In this document: positions 1 through 11,800 of the stretch, piece by piece | Layout of the letters: every line of letters starts with the position of its first letter | Numbering within the stretch: position 1 is the stretch's first letter | Position numbers and translations under genes: made by a program | The notes under the pieces: model-generated | Database searches by the model: none | What the model was told of the DNA's origin: nothing | Seen by the model: only the letters and a program-made list of their open reading frames with translations | Assembly: GCA_951799425.1 (NCBI GenBank) | Contig: OX637393.1 | Location: 8,006,244-8,070,243 of the forward strand | Source of the DNA: Ilex aquifolium | Lineage: Eukaryota > Streptophyta > Magnoliopsida > Aquifoliales > Aquifoliaceae | Direction: 5' to 3' | Length of the DNA: 64,000 bases

Positions 1-334
1 TATTTAGTTTTATCAAATTAAAATTATTTTTAAAAATTAACATAAAATTAACATTTTGTTTGATCCGTTTTTTATAGGAAACATTCTATTTAATCTAATT
101 AGCATTTAATTGAATTAAATTAATATTAAAATGATGTTTACTACTACTTTAAACTTGTTTTATATGGCCAAGGGTAAATTTGGTAATTCATAAAAGAATA
201 AACTATTACATCACACATTTTTTGCTTGTCAGTAACGGCATTAGACGACATGGATAGTTTGTGAAACGTGTATATAAACTATAGGGGTGTGCAATGAAAT
301 TTCAAAAATTAGAAGGGGTGTCAGTGAAATTTAT
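1..334. mobile_element. Partial AT-rich terminal-repeat element (right end only)
   Basis: The segment ends with a terminus reading GGGGTGTCAGTGAAATTTA (about 310-332). A fuller copy of the same element lies at 50268-51212, where a matching inverted end (AAATTTCACCGACTTCTCC) is also visible. The interior is a degenerate ATTAA-rich array with no coding capacity. Only the right part is inside the window here, so class and target duplication cannot be judged. Confidence 0.45.
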
Positions 335-1270
335 CTAAAAAGAAAAAAACATTGCTGCAGATCAATTAAGAAATTTGAATGAACCGGATTCATAAAACTG
401 TCCGGTTCACAGTTGAGTTCAATAAAAATCGTCTGATTTGAAAGGTTTTTAACGATTATTTTGCATATCCGATCCAATGATTGAATCGGACCGGTGTAGG
501 GCCTGATTCACCGGTTGGATTGGCCGGTCTAATCCGGATAACACTAGTTTAAACGATAGAATTTGGCCTAAAACTAATAGAGTTTATGATGAAACGATAA
601 GTCTTAACTGTTAGCTCGATCCAATTCAAACACAACTAATTCTATTAAATTTTAAGTTTGACCCATTTTATCTCTACTATTATTCTTTAATTTTTCGTCG
701 TGCTTTGATGGTGTGACGGTCACAACCAACCTACTATAAGTAATCTACTATGAGCTGTTCAAAATCATTGACTGCGGGTGGTAAGTTGAGGAGATGAGAA
801 AAACGTGGTGGGCAGTACTTCCAGAGATAAGGGAAGCCTAGACTGCCTAGTATAACTAGCTCCATAACCGAATCCAATATGAATCTAATTAGATCATATC
901 TGAATCTAAATACGATTATAATTTTTTTATATTATGTTTTTATGTTGTTAAGTTCCTACGTGGATTTATACCGGTTAACTTACTAAAAGTTTTTATGGTT
1001 GGTACAAATTTGAATGTTGTGAAATTTTATAATAAAAATATCTATTTATCGAGAAATAAATGATAGATAAATTTTTTTTTTAAATGGCTGATTTTCTGAC
1101 ATTCTGTCTTTTTCATACCCAACTTGTGGTTGCTTCAAAATTTTATTTGTATTTAAATTCAGAGAAAAAAAAACTGCAAAAACGAAAGAGGTCCTCGTAT
1201 CAATACTAATGTTGACCATACGAGGAACTATTTGAATATTTGAGAAATTTAGCATTATTTAGAACTTGTT

Positions 1271-2478
1271 CAGGGGCGGAGTCAGATATTTTTTTTTTTT
1301 CAGTGGGAGCAACTTAAACTATATTAATATTAAAATTTTAAATATTCATAAAAATATAATTTCATTAATAGAACACCAATTAAATGTGCAATCCATATAC
1401 ATGAGTGATACAAAAAGAGTCACCAAAAAAGAAAAAATTCACTATCTATAAGACCTAACAAAAAAATTTTAAATCGAAAAACTGGGTTCAATCATATATT
1501 GAATTTTAAGAAATTTTTTCATAACTAATTCAAAAATTAATTTATTCAGTCACAAACTAAATATTCATCATTGAATTTTAATAAACAATCAGAATTAACT
1601 TAAACTATAACTATTCTATTAAATTAAACCTAGGTATAGGAACTACTTAATTTATCACTATAAAATTATTCAAACAACAAAATCAAAACAATTTAGTCTA
1701 ACTATAATAAAAAAAAAAAAAAAAAAGTCTAACTATAATGGAGGACTACAAGCTCCAATTTTAATTCAACAAATAAAAATAAAAAAAATGAGAAGATTAC
1801 AAGTATCAATTCTATTTTAACATATAAAAACAAAATACTAGAGAGGACTATAAGTCCAAATATCAATTAAATATATATAAGAAATAAATCTTAGAAGAGG
1901 ACTATAATCCCCAATTTTATTTCAACATAGAAAAATAAATATAGAACTACAAACCCAAATTTCAATTCAATACATAAAAAATAAAACACAAGAGATGATT
2001 ACAAGCCCCAATTTCATATTTTCAATTCAACACGTAACAAATAAAATACAACAAAGGGCTACAAGCTCTAATTTTAATTCAACATGTAAAAAATAAACTA
2101 CAAGAGATGACTACGAGTTCAAATTTTCAATTCTAACATGTAAACATAAAATAAAAGAGAGGACTACAAGTCACAAATTTAGTTCAACCTATAAACATAT
2201 AAAAAAAGGAGAGAGCTAACCTATTTCGCACATATTAGTGAATCTTTAAATCTCCAATTTTTTTAATCATCTAACATAACTACCCTTAAATCTTTTCGAC
2301 ATTTACAAGTAAGATCTATATATTTGTCAAAATAACATAACAATCCTTAAAACTTTTAAAAAATTTCAGTGGAGGGCAAATCTCTAAGAATTCTAAAATT
2401 TTTGAAATTTTATCTACTCTCCAATTTTTTTTTAAAATTCTAGTGGGAGCAGCTGCCCTCATTGTGGATCCGCCACTG
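1271..2478. mobile_element. Non-autonomous hAT-like element (shared by both duplicates)
   Basis: The ends read CAGGGGCGGAGTCAG and GGATCCGCCACTG, imperfect inverted repeats of the CAGGGGCGGA type common in plant hAT elements. The duplicate at 55822-56940 keeps a near-perfect 8-bp target duplication (CTCCCATC/CTCCCATT). In this left copy the left flank is altered, and only a partial match remains on the right (CTTCCATT). The interior is non-coding and consists largely of a degenerate tandem repeat. Insertion predates the segmental duplication because both copies carry it at the same place. Confidence 0.75.
1735..2215. repeat. Degenerate ~50-60-bp minisatellite inside the hAT element
   Basis: About nine units follow the pattern GAGGACTACAAGCYCCAATTT, then TTCAATTCAACATATAAAA, then an A-rich tail of about 15 bp. 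Unit length varies from about 46 to 62 bp. The corresponding block in the right duplicate (56260-56725) has the same unit order with small indels. No reading frame runs through it. Confidence 0.75.
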
Positions 2479-2550
2479 CTTCCATTGAAAAGTTTTTTTA
2501 AAAAAATTATTACAGGTTTGCATTTTTAAAAATAATTGGGATTCTATTAT

Positions 2551-2734
2551 GAGAGCAATGATATTGGAACCTAATTTACTGACCTAATTTGCTGACCTAA
2601 TTCACTATGACATTTGGATTGACAGTGGGTTCCATCAAATATTGAAACTTGGTGTTGATCCAATGGTTCTATTGAAACCACATCATTATGTCAGCAAATT
2701 ATATCAGATTTTTAAGTCCAAATAAAATTACTCA
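2551..2734. mobile_element. Small MITE-like insertion, left copy only
   Basis: The right duplicate reads straight from GATTCTATTAT to AGACTTAACAATTAGACG near 57010-57030, whereas the left copy has about 190 extra bases here. TATTAT lies on both sides (2545-2550 and 2735-2740) and fits a target duplication. The ends GAGAGCAATGATATTGGA and the reverse complement of the right end (GAGTAATTTTATTTGGA) are loosely inverted. Superfamily not assigned. Confidence 0.55.
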
Positions 2735-3421
2735 TATTATAAACTTAACAATTAGACGTGAACTCTTCATACAACTCTTCTTTTAATCTCTAATTTTCTC
2801 TCTTCTTTTTGCAACTAGAGATGACATTCAAGTCATGTGATGAAACTTGGAGTTTGTGTCAAGTATTAATGAATCCTGAAGTAACCTGTGTAATTAAGCC
2901 TGTTAGGTATTTTAATATTAATTTAACCTATTTATTTATTTTGTCGTGCAGTAGAAGTATTTTTTTTCACGACCAAACCTACCACCCATAAGTTGTGATA
3001 GATTCGTAACACAAACCTTTGGTCTTCAATGTTGTCTCTTTTGGAGATGTTATGTTACATCAAAGTAAAGTTGAGCATGCTCCACTAGACGCAATAACTA
3101 AAGCCTGTTAGGTATTTATTTTATAGATATTTTTATTACTATTATAATACTGAAAAAAATAATAAAATAGTTACCACAATTAATCTGATCTAATTTGCCT
3201 CGGCTTTCACTCTTGCTTCCGCTTTTGCTCTCATTTCTATTTTTATTTTCGTTTTCGTTTCCATTTCTGTTTCCGTTCTATTAGGGTATGAGTTGTACTA
3301 CTCATTTTGTTGCGGTGTTTGTAAAGTTGCTTGTGTGTAACGTGTTAACAAAATACAAATACTGGACCCAACACCAGTCCACCACCACCGAAAGCTGATT
3401 AAACAAAGGCAGTACAAATAT

Positions 3422-4162
3422 TAGGGGTTCTCAAATTATTTTTAATTGGTCGTAATTTCCTACCCTATTCGACCCTATTCTACTCTACTGAATAGTTAGC
3501 CGCAAAAATCGGGTTGTAATGTGAAATAATTTTTGATCTTTTGACTAAATCGGGTAGGAATGCGGAATACCCATCAATTTTCGCATTTCTACCCTATCCT
3601 ACCCTACAACAAAAAATATATTTAATTTTTTATATTTTTTTTTGGTAATTATAAGAATATTTGTGTGGTATAATTTATATTATAACATTGTTATTGTTGT
3701 GGATGTTTGAGTTTCTAAAACATGGACTTATTTTTTGTGTATGTTACATGATTTGTGGTGAATTGGTGATCTATTAGAACAGTTATGATTTTAATGTGTT
3801 TCATATGATTTAAACTTAAAATAATTGTTATTGTATTTGTGTAACAATTATGATGGATTGATATTCATACTTTCTTGTATTTTATTGTAATTGTTGTTGT
3901 AGTTGTTTTAGGTTTTAATATTATTAATTTATTGTGTTGTTAAATTGATGCATGTTATTTAATTGAATTGTTAAAATGATTCAAAATTAATAGTTACAAA
4001 AGTGTTTACCTGACTTCCTATCCGATTAATCGGGTAGGAAGTCGGGTAGGAATACCACACCTGATCGAGTAGGATAGGCCAAAAAAAAATTCTTCCGCAA
4101 AGTATCAAATAGAAAGACGAAAAACTATATTTCTTATCCGTAAAGTAGGGTGAACACCCCTA
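3422..4162. mobile_element. Non-autonomous hAT-like element, left copy only
   Basis: Terminal bases are TAGGGGTTCTCA on the left and TGAACACCCCTA on the right, inverted repeats of the TAGGGGTG type. ACAAATAT (3414-3421) and ACAAATAC (4163-4170) form an 8-bp target duplication with one mismatch. The interior is AT-rich and contains GGGTAGGA-type motifs near both ends; no transposase is visible. The right duplicate lacks this element, so it inserted after the duplication or was lost there. Confidence 0.75.
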
Positions 4163-4762
4163 ACAAATACTGCACCCCCACCTGAAGGTTGGTACAGTTT
4201 TCTCAACTTTTTAAAATGTTCACCCAAACATTAATGAGACATACCCTCCTAGACAAGGGACCAACAACACCAGTCCACCACCATGGAAAGTAGATCTAAA
4301 GATAGGAAGACGAGGAGAGCAGATTTGAAAATGACAGACGAGATGAGGCTCCATCAGTCCATCATTTTCCAATTGAGAGAGGGAGAGAAAAAGACTGACA
4401 ATTGACTAAAATGTTGGGTTTAAAATACTTTCACCGAAAAAGTAGGATTTTTGTTATTAATAATGTTCGATGGGTGAACTTTATTAAAGTCCCACTCTCC
4501 CGCGCGTGTTTCTATTTTTTTTTTTGTTTTTGAAAATATCTTTTTGTGTTTTTATTTTTTGGCCTTGTTTTTAAAATAGAGTTGCTAAAAAATAAAAAAT
4601 AGAAGCACATCCCAAACACATTTTTTATTTTGAAAAAAATTGACAATAAAACAGAAAAAAAACATAAACAACGCGTTACCAAACACAATCATAATTTACA
4701 TGATTTGACGAAAAATCTTGCACGATGGTGTGAATTTGGTCTTCTCCTCTAGAACTGAGAGA

Positions 4763-5874
4763 CACTGATAGGGACGGAGCCAGAAAATCATTTCTGGGTG
4801 GGCACCAAACATTTTAATAAGGTTTTAATTTTTTTTTTCTCAAAATTTACAAAAGTAAGATAATAAATTTAATTTTTTGATTATGCTACTTTTAATGCTT
4901 CAAAATTTCCTTAAAGACAAAATGCCAAAATTAGGTAAGCATAGTGTATAAAATTAAAACAAAACAAAAAATTAATTATAAGCCTTTTGTTAAAAAAAAA
5001 AAATAAAATTTGTGCCATTTGAAAGCATTTAGCCTCAACAAATTTTTCAATGTAGGCATTCAAAATCAAGCACCCAACAATATTCACAATTGATTAAGAA
5101 TCAAACAATAAAATATTGAAGATGGAAGGAAAACATTATCGAATTATATCATTGCTATTGAATAAATATATTTGTGATTTCAAGAATCATGGAGACCCCT
5201 GATGGGTTAAACTACAACTATATAAGGAGTTTAAGAAGTCTTTAAACACATTATTGTAATACCAACTTAAATAAAATAATTTTAAGAAAAAAGAATTCTA
5301 CTGTAACCCATTAGGGGTTGGTTGTGGATCTGCGGTCGTTGGTAGCGAGGGAGACTGGAAAAGAGAGGGGCACTGGTGGTAGAAAAGGAGAGACAGAGAG
5401 GGTGGGTGGGGGGCCGGTTTGGTGAGGGAGGGGAAGAAAAGAAGAAATCAAAAGAGAAAGAAAAAAGGAGAGACAAAGAGGGTGGGTTGGGGCCAGTTAA
5501 GTGAGGTAGGCGAAGAATGAAGAAATCAAGAAAGAAAAAGGAGTGGGGACCATGCTTGAAGGTGAAATTTATAGATATAAATGACGGGTTTAATAGGGCG
5601 GGGTACCGATGGGATTTTGATCCAATGGTACTTTTTACTTTGTGAAGACTTTGCCTTCTTGAAATCAAGAGAGGGGGTGGGGCTTATGGGTAGGGGGGGG
5701 GGGGGGGGGATAAGTTACGGTCTACCCCTGCATCCATTCCCTTATGAGTTTATACGGGTATCCTCGTATACGTCTACCGTACAATACGTATGGTCATTCC
5801 CCGTCCAAACAGGGCAAATTTGGACAGATCCTTGCTTTTTCCCGGTCCATTACCATTTCTAGTTGGGGAACTTA
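4763..5874. other. Left-copy-specific DNA with a TE-like left border and a G run
   Basis: The right duplicate has unrelated sequence at the matching place (60745-62190). The segment opens with TAGGGACGGAGCCAGAAAATC, a border like those of plant hAT elements, but no matching right end was found. It holds a purine-rich stretch (5340-5550) and a run of 17 G at 5693-5709. Open frames here are low-complexity and unconvincing. Confidence 0.35.
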
Positions 5875-6237
5875 GAACATCTCCAACAAATGATCTAAAA
5901 CACATAAAATCTTCAAATTTTAGCTATTTAGCCAAAAAATTCCATTCCAACAGATTATTTTCAAAACATCTAAAATAACATTTTGTTATAGTGTATCGAT
6001 ATGTAAATTTTTTTTTATAATATTTTCTCTCTCTTCCTCTCCTTTTTTCCATTCTCTCTCTTTCTCCCTTTCACTATTCTCAAAAAAAATAATATAAAAG
6101 AAATGATAAATAATATTTAAAAAGAGTAGTTACAAATATAGAAAATTTGTTAAAGTGTGTATTGAAAAAGTGAATAGCTAAAATAGAAAATATTATTTTT
6201 TGAATGAATAAAATAACTTTTGTTATTGGAGATGTTC
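5875..6237. mobile_element. Tourist/PIF-Harbinger-like MITE
   Basis: The ends are inverted: GAACATCTCCAACAAATG at the left and TTATTGGAGATGTTC at the right. TTA flanks both sides (5872-5874 and 6238-6240), the 3-bp target duplication expected for PIF/Harbinger MITEs. At 363 bp and with no coding capacity it is a typical MITE. Confidence 0.7.
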
Positions 6238-6508
6238 TTAATAAAGACGGGAGAAATGTGATTGTATGAACTTCCACCGACGTCCAAAAAGTAGATTGCA
6301 CATGAAACCTCATAAATTTTCCCACGTCGTATTCCTGCACTGCAATAATTTCGTACCTCACGTGAAACTTGTTCTCTGGGTGAACTGTAGCCTCCTTTAT
6401 GCCTCTAATTTTGGCAATGAATGATTATAGATGAGTCGAACAAAGATTTATGACTACAAATTATTTTTATTATGGCATCGAAATTCCTTTTAGGATACAT
6501 AGTTTTAT

Positions 6509-6518
6509 CCTATATATG
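6509..6518 (+). promoter_or_regulatory. Candidate TATA box of OSC copy 1
   Basis: The string CCTATATATGTA is conserved in the right duplicate at 63085-63096 within a well-conserved block. It lies about 200 bp before a CAG|GT candidate splice donor (6736/6737) and about 2.3 kb before the OSC start codon. A first non-coding exon followed by a 5'-UTR intron would explain the distance. This is inference; no transcript evidence is available. Confidence 0.4.
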
Positions 6519-6539
6519 TAAGTATTGGCCGTCTTTGCT

Positions 6540-6733
6540 CAACCATCCAAACCCTTTCAAACAATGCACTACTTTCTTAATCAGGTCTCTCTCTCTCTCC
6601 CCCCTATATCATATTGGCCACGTTTGCTCAACCATCCAAACCCTTTCAAACAATCCTATATCATATTCTAGATTTAGCTTCTCGTTTTCAGACTTTGTTC
6701 TACACTGGTTCTCAGTTGCACTACTTCCTTAAT

Positions 6734-6736
<3 letters not shown>
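6540..6736 (+). other. Candidate non-coding first exon (5'-UTR) of OSC copy 1
   Basis: The segment between the candidate TATA box and AATCAG|GTCTCT is conserved in both duplicates (right copy 63115-63223). In the left copy it contains an 89-bp partial internal duplication: the block starting TTGGCC...TTTGCTCAACC begins at 6526 and again at 6615, and the sequence leading to AATCAGGTCTCT occurs twice. A matching acceptor would lie near 8773 (ATATAG|TTGAG). Transcription is inferred only. Confidence 0.3.

Positions 6737-6737
<1 letters not shown>

Positions 6738-6777
<40 letters not shown>
6738..6777. repeat. (CT)n microsatellite
   Basis: About 20 CT units lie immediately after the candidate 5'-UTR splice donor. 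The right duplicate carries a shorter (CT)n tract at 63227-63254, so the tract has changed length between copies. CT-rich tracts near transcription starts are common in plants; a regulatory role is not shown. Confidence 0.8.
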
Positions 6778-6780
<3 letters not shown>

Positions 6781-8807
6781 AGGCTATGCATGAGATAGAG
6801 AAATGGTATTAGGAGCTAAAAAACTGACTCAATATATTAATAAATTATTTGTTAAGTGATAGAATCTCAACAAAAACTCCAATGGATAAAAGTATTACAA
6901 TAATGTCATGAAACTATGTCACTGTCTTGTCATTAGATCAAACAAATTAGGTCATTTTTAGATCCAAATAATATTCTTGCATGAGTTACTGACAGAAAAA
7001 CAGAATTACTTGCATGAGTTAGCATATTAGGGGCATGAGTAGGGAGCTATGAGACATTAAGGCATGAGTAGAGAACTATTAGCATATTGTGGGATATTTA
7101 TGACAATGATATTTGTATAAGTAGAATATATTTTTGATGCAGAATTTCATACTTGATGAACAGTTTATTACTTTCCTATTCTGTATCACAATGATTTTTT
7201 AAATTTGTCACCTCTCTTTAGGTTTAGATCGTTAGTTTGCCAACTAGAACTTCTTAATGTTAAGTTAACGTAACTTTGTACTCGAATGTCAAACTTGTGT
7301 GGGTGAAAAATGCTTTCTGCATTGAATTTTATATTTCATGAACTTACGGTATTTGATTTTCAATGACTTGATGATTCTTTATATTTGTCATGTTTTTAAG
7401 TTTAGATCATTAATTTAACTTTGACCTACCCAACTATTTTAGGATTTAGTGTTGATCCTCATATTTTAAACTACCAAAAATCTCGTGTCTGAAAAAAATC
7501 AGTAATACTGAAAATCAAGCATTGATTGTGCAGTATTTATATATATATTTTTTTTGTTACGCAAACAAAATTAAATTGAGCAAAAAAAAAAAAAAAGAGA
7601 GATAAGGGAGTGAGGAAAGAGATGTAGGTGTATATTAGTGGAGTTTTCTAGCATTGGAGAGTGTATTGATTGAATTGTCTAACATTGAGGCCCGTGCAGA
7701 GAAGATGATGTTTTTGAGTGATTTTTTTTTTAAGATGAATTTTTTACCATTAAATCAAAATAAATGAAAATGGATCAATCTAAACCGTTATTGTACCGAA
7801 AAAAATACAACAAAAGTGGTAAAAACACCTAGAAAAGTGGTATTTTTTTTCTACCCAAAAAAGTGATAAAAATATTACTATAATAGTGGTAAAAATACCC
7901 ACAAAAAAAAAATTAATTTCCTGTAAATCTATAATAGAGTAGATGTTTATGGTATAAAAAAACAGTATTATACCGCCATTAAAATTTTTTTGATATTTTT
8001 TTTACAATTTTTTGAGGGTTAGTTATAGATTTTATGGTAATTTATGATTGATTCTAATATTTTTAAGTTGATTGGAAGTGATAATTTACGATGGATTATA
8101 ACATTTTTCGGTGTGGTAGTCTTCTCCCATAATAGAATGTCATTTTCCAAAGTGGGACCAAAAAAAGAAAAAACAAAAAAAAAGTGGAACTAATTATTGT
8201 GTACTATTTTTTATCCGTCCATTTTTTATCCACTCATTTTCCTTCAAAGGAAAAATTAATATTAAAGTATCCTTTGGTTATGATTATGATCACATTCCAT
8301 TTTTCATGTGCAAATCATGCATATCAAGTAAATCAATTATGTAGTTAATAAGGCTCGAACTTAAGAAGTAAAAATTTATTTGTCGCTTTATTTTTCTTAT
8401 ATTGAAACTGTCACATACACACACACACACACACACTAGTTATTTGTCAACATAAAAAAGAAAACCTAACATTCGAGATGAAGTGAGGTTTTAGGGTAGT
8501 AATAATATAGTTTCATTGTAATTTAGTTGTTATGAGTTTCAAGTCATATAAATAGCTACGTGGGATCAAGACTTCATACATCAGACTATCCCTATACCTT
8601 TCTCACTCTTTCTCATACTATCCCTATACCTCACAACCACGAGGGTCTCATATATCGGACTTCCCACTATTTTGAATTTTAGATGGTTGTATGTTCAATA
8701 ATGCCATGTTTTACCTATTTTTCAAGTGTTTGTACATAACTTTCTATTTATGCATTGGATGGTTCATATATAGTTGAGAGCTTGAAGCATTGATTATAAG
8801 CAACAGG

Positions 8808-11800
8808 ATGTGGAAGCTTAAAGTTGCTGAAGGCCATGGACAATACTTGTACAGCACCAACAATTTTGTTGGCAGACAAGTTTGGGAGTTTGATCCTCAA
8901 GCCGGGACCCTTGAGGAGAGAGAAGAAGTTGAAAAAGCTCGTGAGGTTTATCGGAAAAATCGAAAACAAGGAGTTCATGCTTGTGGTGATTTGCTCAGTC
9001 GAATTCAAGTGCGTAACAACTTTCCCAAACTCAAATCTGAGACGTAGTGTTTGAATAAATAGATTCAGATTTTATCAAGAATATATTTTCTCAGTTTCGT
9101 TCAATAGTTAAATTATATATGAACCATACATGAATAATAAGGGATTCACTAGTTATAAGTGAGTACCTCTTGAGTTTATTATAGATGATCGATCTATTAT
9201 TGATTGAATTTGAGGAAAAAAAAAAGTATTAGAAAAGATATTACTTATGAGAAAATGAGCATTTTTTGTCGCACTAGATCCAACCTTTATAAAAGTATGT
9301 GAAGTAAGATTTGAGGAATGATACTTTGAACCTTAAAAGATCTTAAATTCTCAATTTATACCATGGAAAATTAAGATTTTCATGATACGTATTTTTTATT
9401 TTTATTTTTTTGAATTGTATAAATGTAGGGGTGTCCATGGGCTAGGTCAAGCTAGGCCTGCGAAATTTTTTTCAGGTTGAACCTGGGTAGTGTAAGCCCA
9501 AGCTCTTATCCGGACGAGTTATCGGCTGGGCTTTGGGTAAGGGTTGGCTACCCGCAGCCCAACTCGCCACTCACACGCTGTGGACCTATTGGGCAGGCCT
9601 TGCGGGTTGACTTGCTGGGCGGGCCTTTTTTATATATATATACAATTTCATTTAAAATATTTTCAACTTAATGTTTTTTTAAATTATATTTTTGAATTAA
9701 AAGTAGAGTTAAAATGGACAAAAAGTAAATAATAAATAATTTTATTTAAATAAAGTAGAGTTATATATTACTACTAAACTTTCAAAGTTCCGATAGTTAA
9801 TTTTTATTCAAACAATTGGGTGGAAGGGCAGACGGGTTAGGCGGTCGGGCTGGGCTGGGCTAGGCTGGCGGGCTGGCTCATGGGTCGGGTTTTTTATGGG
9901 TGGGTTCATGGGCCGAGTTTCGGGCCAGGTAATGGGTTTAAGGGCAAGCCCAAGCCTTCTCTTGAAGGATATTGAGCTCGGGATCGGGCGGGCCAACTAT
10001 TGGGCCTATCAAGTTTCGGACCTATTTTTTCGGATCGGATAATGGAACCCGTGGGCAACCCGGCCCATGGACACCCCTAAGTATAATGCATCCTCAATCA
10101 AATAAAATGGTAGCAATGTGATTCGTTTTAATAAATTGAATTAAATTTTAAGATCTTTCAGTATTTCGAAAGAGTTTTTTTTTTCTTTCAAAACAAGCAT
10201 TTAAAAATCATTTTTAAAAACATAAAATTATAAGGTACCCATGTTTCCCTTTTTATTAAATTAATAGCTTTAATGTTTTGATCTTAAATCCACAGCTTAT
10301 CAAGGAAAGCGGAATGGATTTACTTAGCATACCAGCAGTGAGAGTAGGAGAAAAAGAAGAAGTGAGCTTAGAGGCAGTCACAAGCGCTGTGAAAAAAGCT
10401 GTTCTATTAAATCGTGCAATCCAAGCAAAAGATGGTCACTGGCCAGCGGGAATTGCTGGTGTCAACTTTTTTACACCTCCATTGGTGAGTTTTTCAATTT
10501 CATTTTCAAAATAAAACAAGTATTTCCATGCATAAAACAAAATAGTTACAAATTTCTCTCCTACAAATGATCCCATATATGATGTCCTTGTCATTTCGGA
10601 GAGTTAAATATAGTGAAAATTGGGGTTGAATCCTCCTTAAGGGATTTATAATGAATTTAGTCTACCAATAAACTTATTTGGGGGTAAGTTCTTACTAATA
10701 AATAGTTAAGTCCACTATTTTTTTAAAATTCCAAAATGCACTTCTAATGACTTAAAAAATAATCTTCAACATTAAATCAGTTTCCGTTACAGTCATTATT
10801 GATTCACACTTAATGAAAGTTTTTTTTCCATAAAATATGAAATTCAAATTTAAATTTGACATTACTATCATTTCTCTCTCTCTCTCTCTTTGCTGAGAAG
10901 ACTATGATTAATTTAATATTGAATGTTACTATGTATATTACTATTGTTTTGATGAGTATGTTAACATTAATATTGAATGTTACTATTTTTTCGAAATATC
11001 AATATTTAATGTTACGTTTTTTGTTGACCATATTACTACTGTTATTTTTTTTAAATATTAATATTCAATATTACTATTTTTTATTTTTAATGTTACTATA
11101 TATATATATATATATTGAATGTCACCTATTTCTATCACATATTCAATTATTTAATATTTGATTAATTTGTAGTTTAACATAATTTTTGTTTTAGATATTA
11201 TCCATACACGATAGTGTATATATGTTGAGAAAAATTTATCAAATTGCGTATTTTAAGAAAATGTTGTCAATATTTTTTAAAAAATAATGGGTAAAAATAA
11301 ATTTTGAATGATGTAATCAAACAAATGAAGAAAAGAAAAATTATTATTTAATATAGCTAGATCGAGTTTTTGGGGCTCGAATTTTATGTCCTATCGTGCC
11401 TTCAGGCACGAGTTATGACTAGTATATATATAAGGGAGAGATAAATAAATAGTCCTATTTTATATATGAATATAGATAGATATGAGAGAAAGAATCAAAC
11501 TTCTAAAATTTAGGAGTTATTAGTTTTCAAATTTGTTATAATTAAATATAAGTAATGAGCATATTTTGGACAATGAAGATCAAAATAGACTTAATATTAA
11601 ACAAGTTTCCTTAATGGATTTATCACCAAATAAGTTTATAAAGGGGGACTAGCCACCAAATTTCCCTTAAATATATGCAAGCTTCAGGGCCGGTTCAAGA
11701 ACATTTGAGGTGCTTGGCAAAAATTTTAGATAGGACCCTAAATATTTTTAGATGCATTGCTTATTTATTTTTTAAAAAATTTTGAATATTTAAATTCATA

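Larger units (their letters stand above)
60..7620 (+). repeat. Left copy of a large direct segmental duplication
   Basis: Blocks of this region recur in the same order and orientation at 50940-64000. Examples are 80-1240 with 50960-52100, 1245-3040 with 55790-57290, 4265-4760 with 60267-60745, 6258-6470 with 62197-62440 and 6472-7600 with 63049-64000. Local identity looks like roughly 85-93 percent by eye. The copies differ mainly by transposon insertions. The left copy sits directly upstream of OSC copy 1, so it should contain that gene's promoter. Confidence 0.9.

Noticed and set aside
1735..2215. CRISPR-like array
   Set aside because: Units are degenerate, directly adjacent and AT-rich with no unique spacers; this is a plant minisatellite inside a transposon.
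5282..5668. 128-codon Ser/Phe/Pro-rich frame on the - strand
   Set aside because: Derived from a purine-rich low-complexity stretch; no family resemblance.
6472..6732. 86-codon frame starting MASKFLLGYIV
   Set aside because: It overlaps the candidate TATA and 5'-UTR region, includes an internal duplication and is not kept as a frame in the right duplicate.
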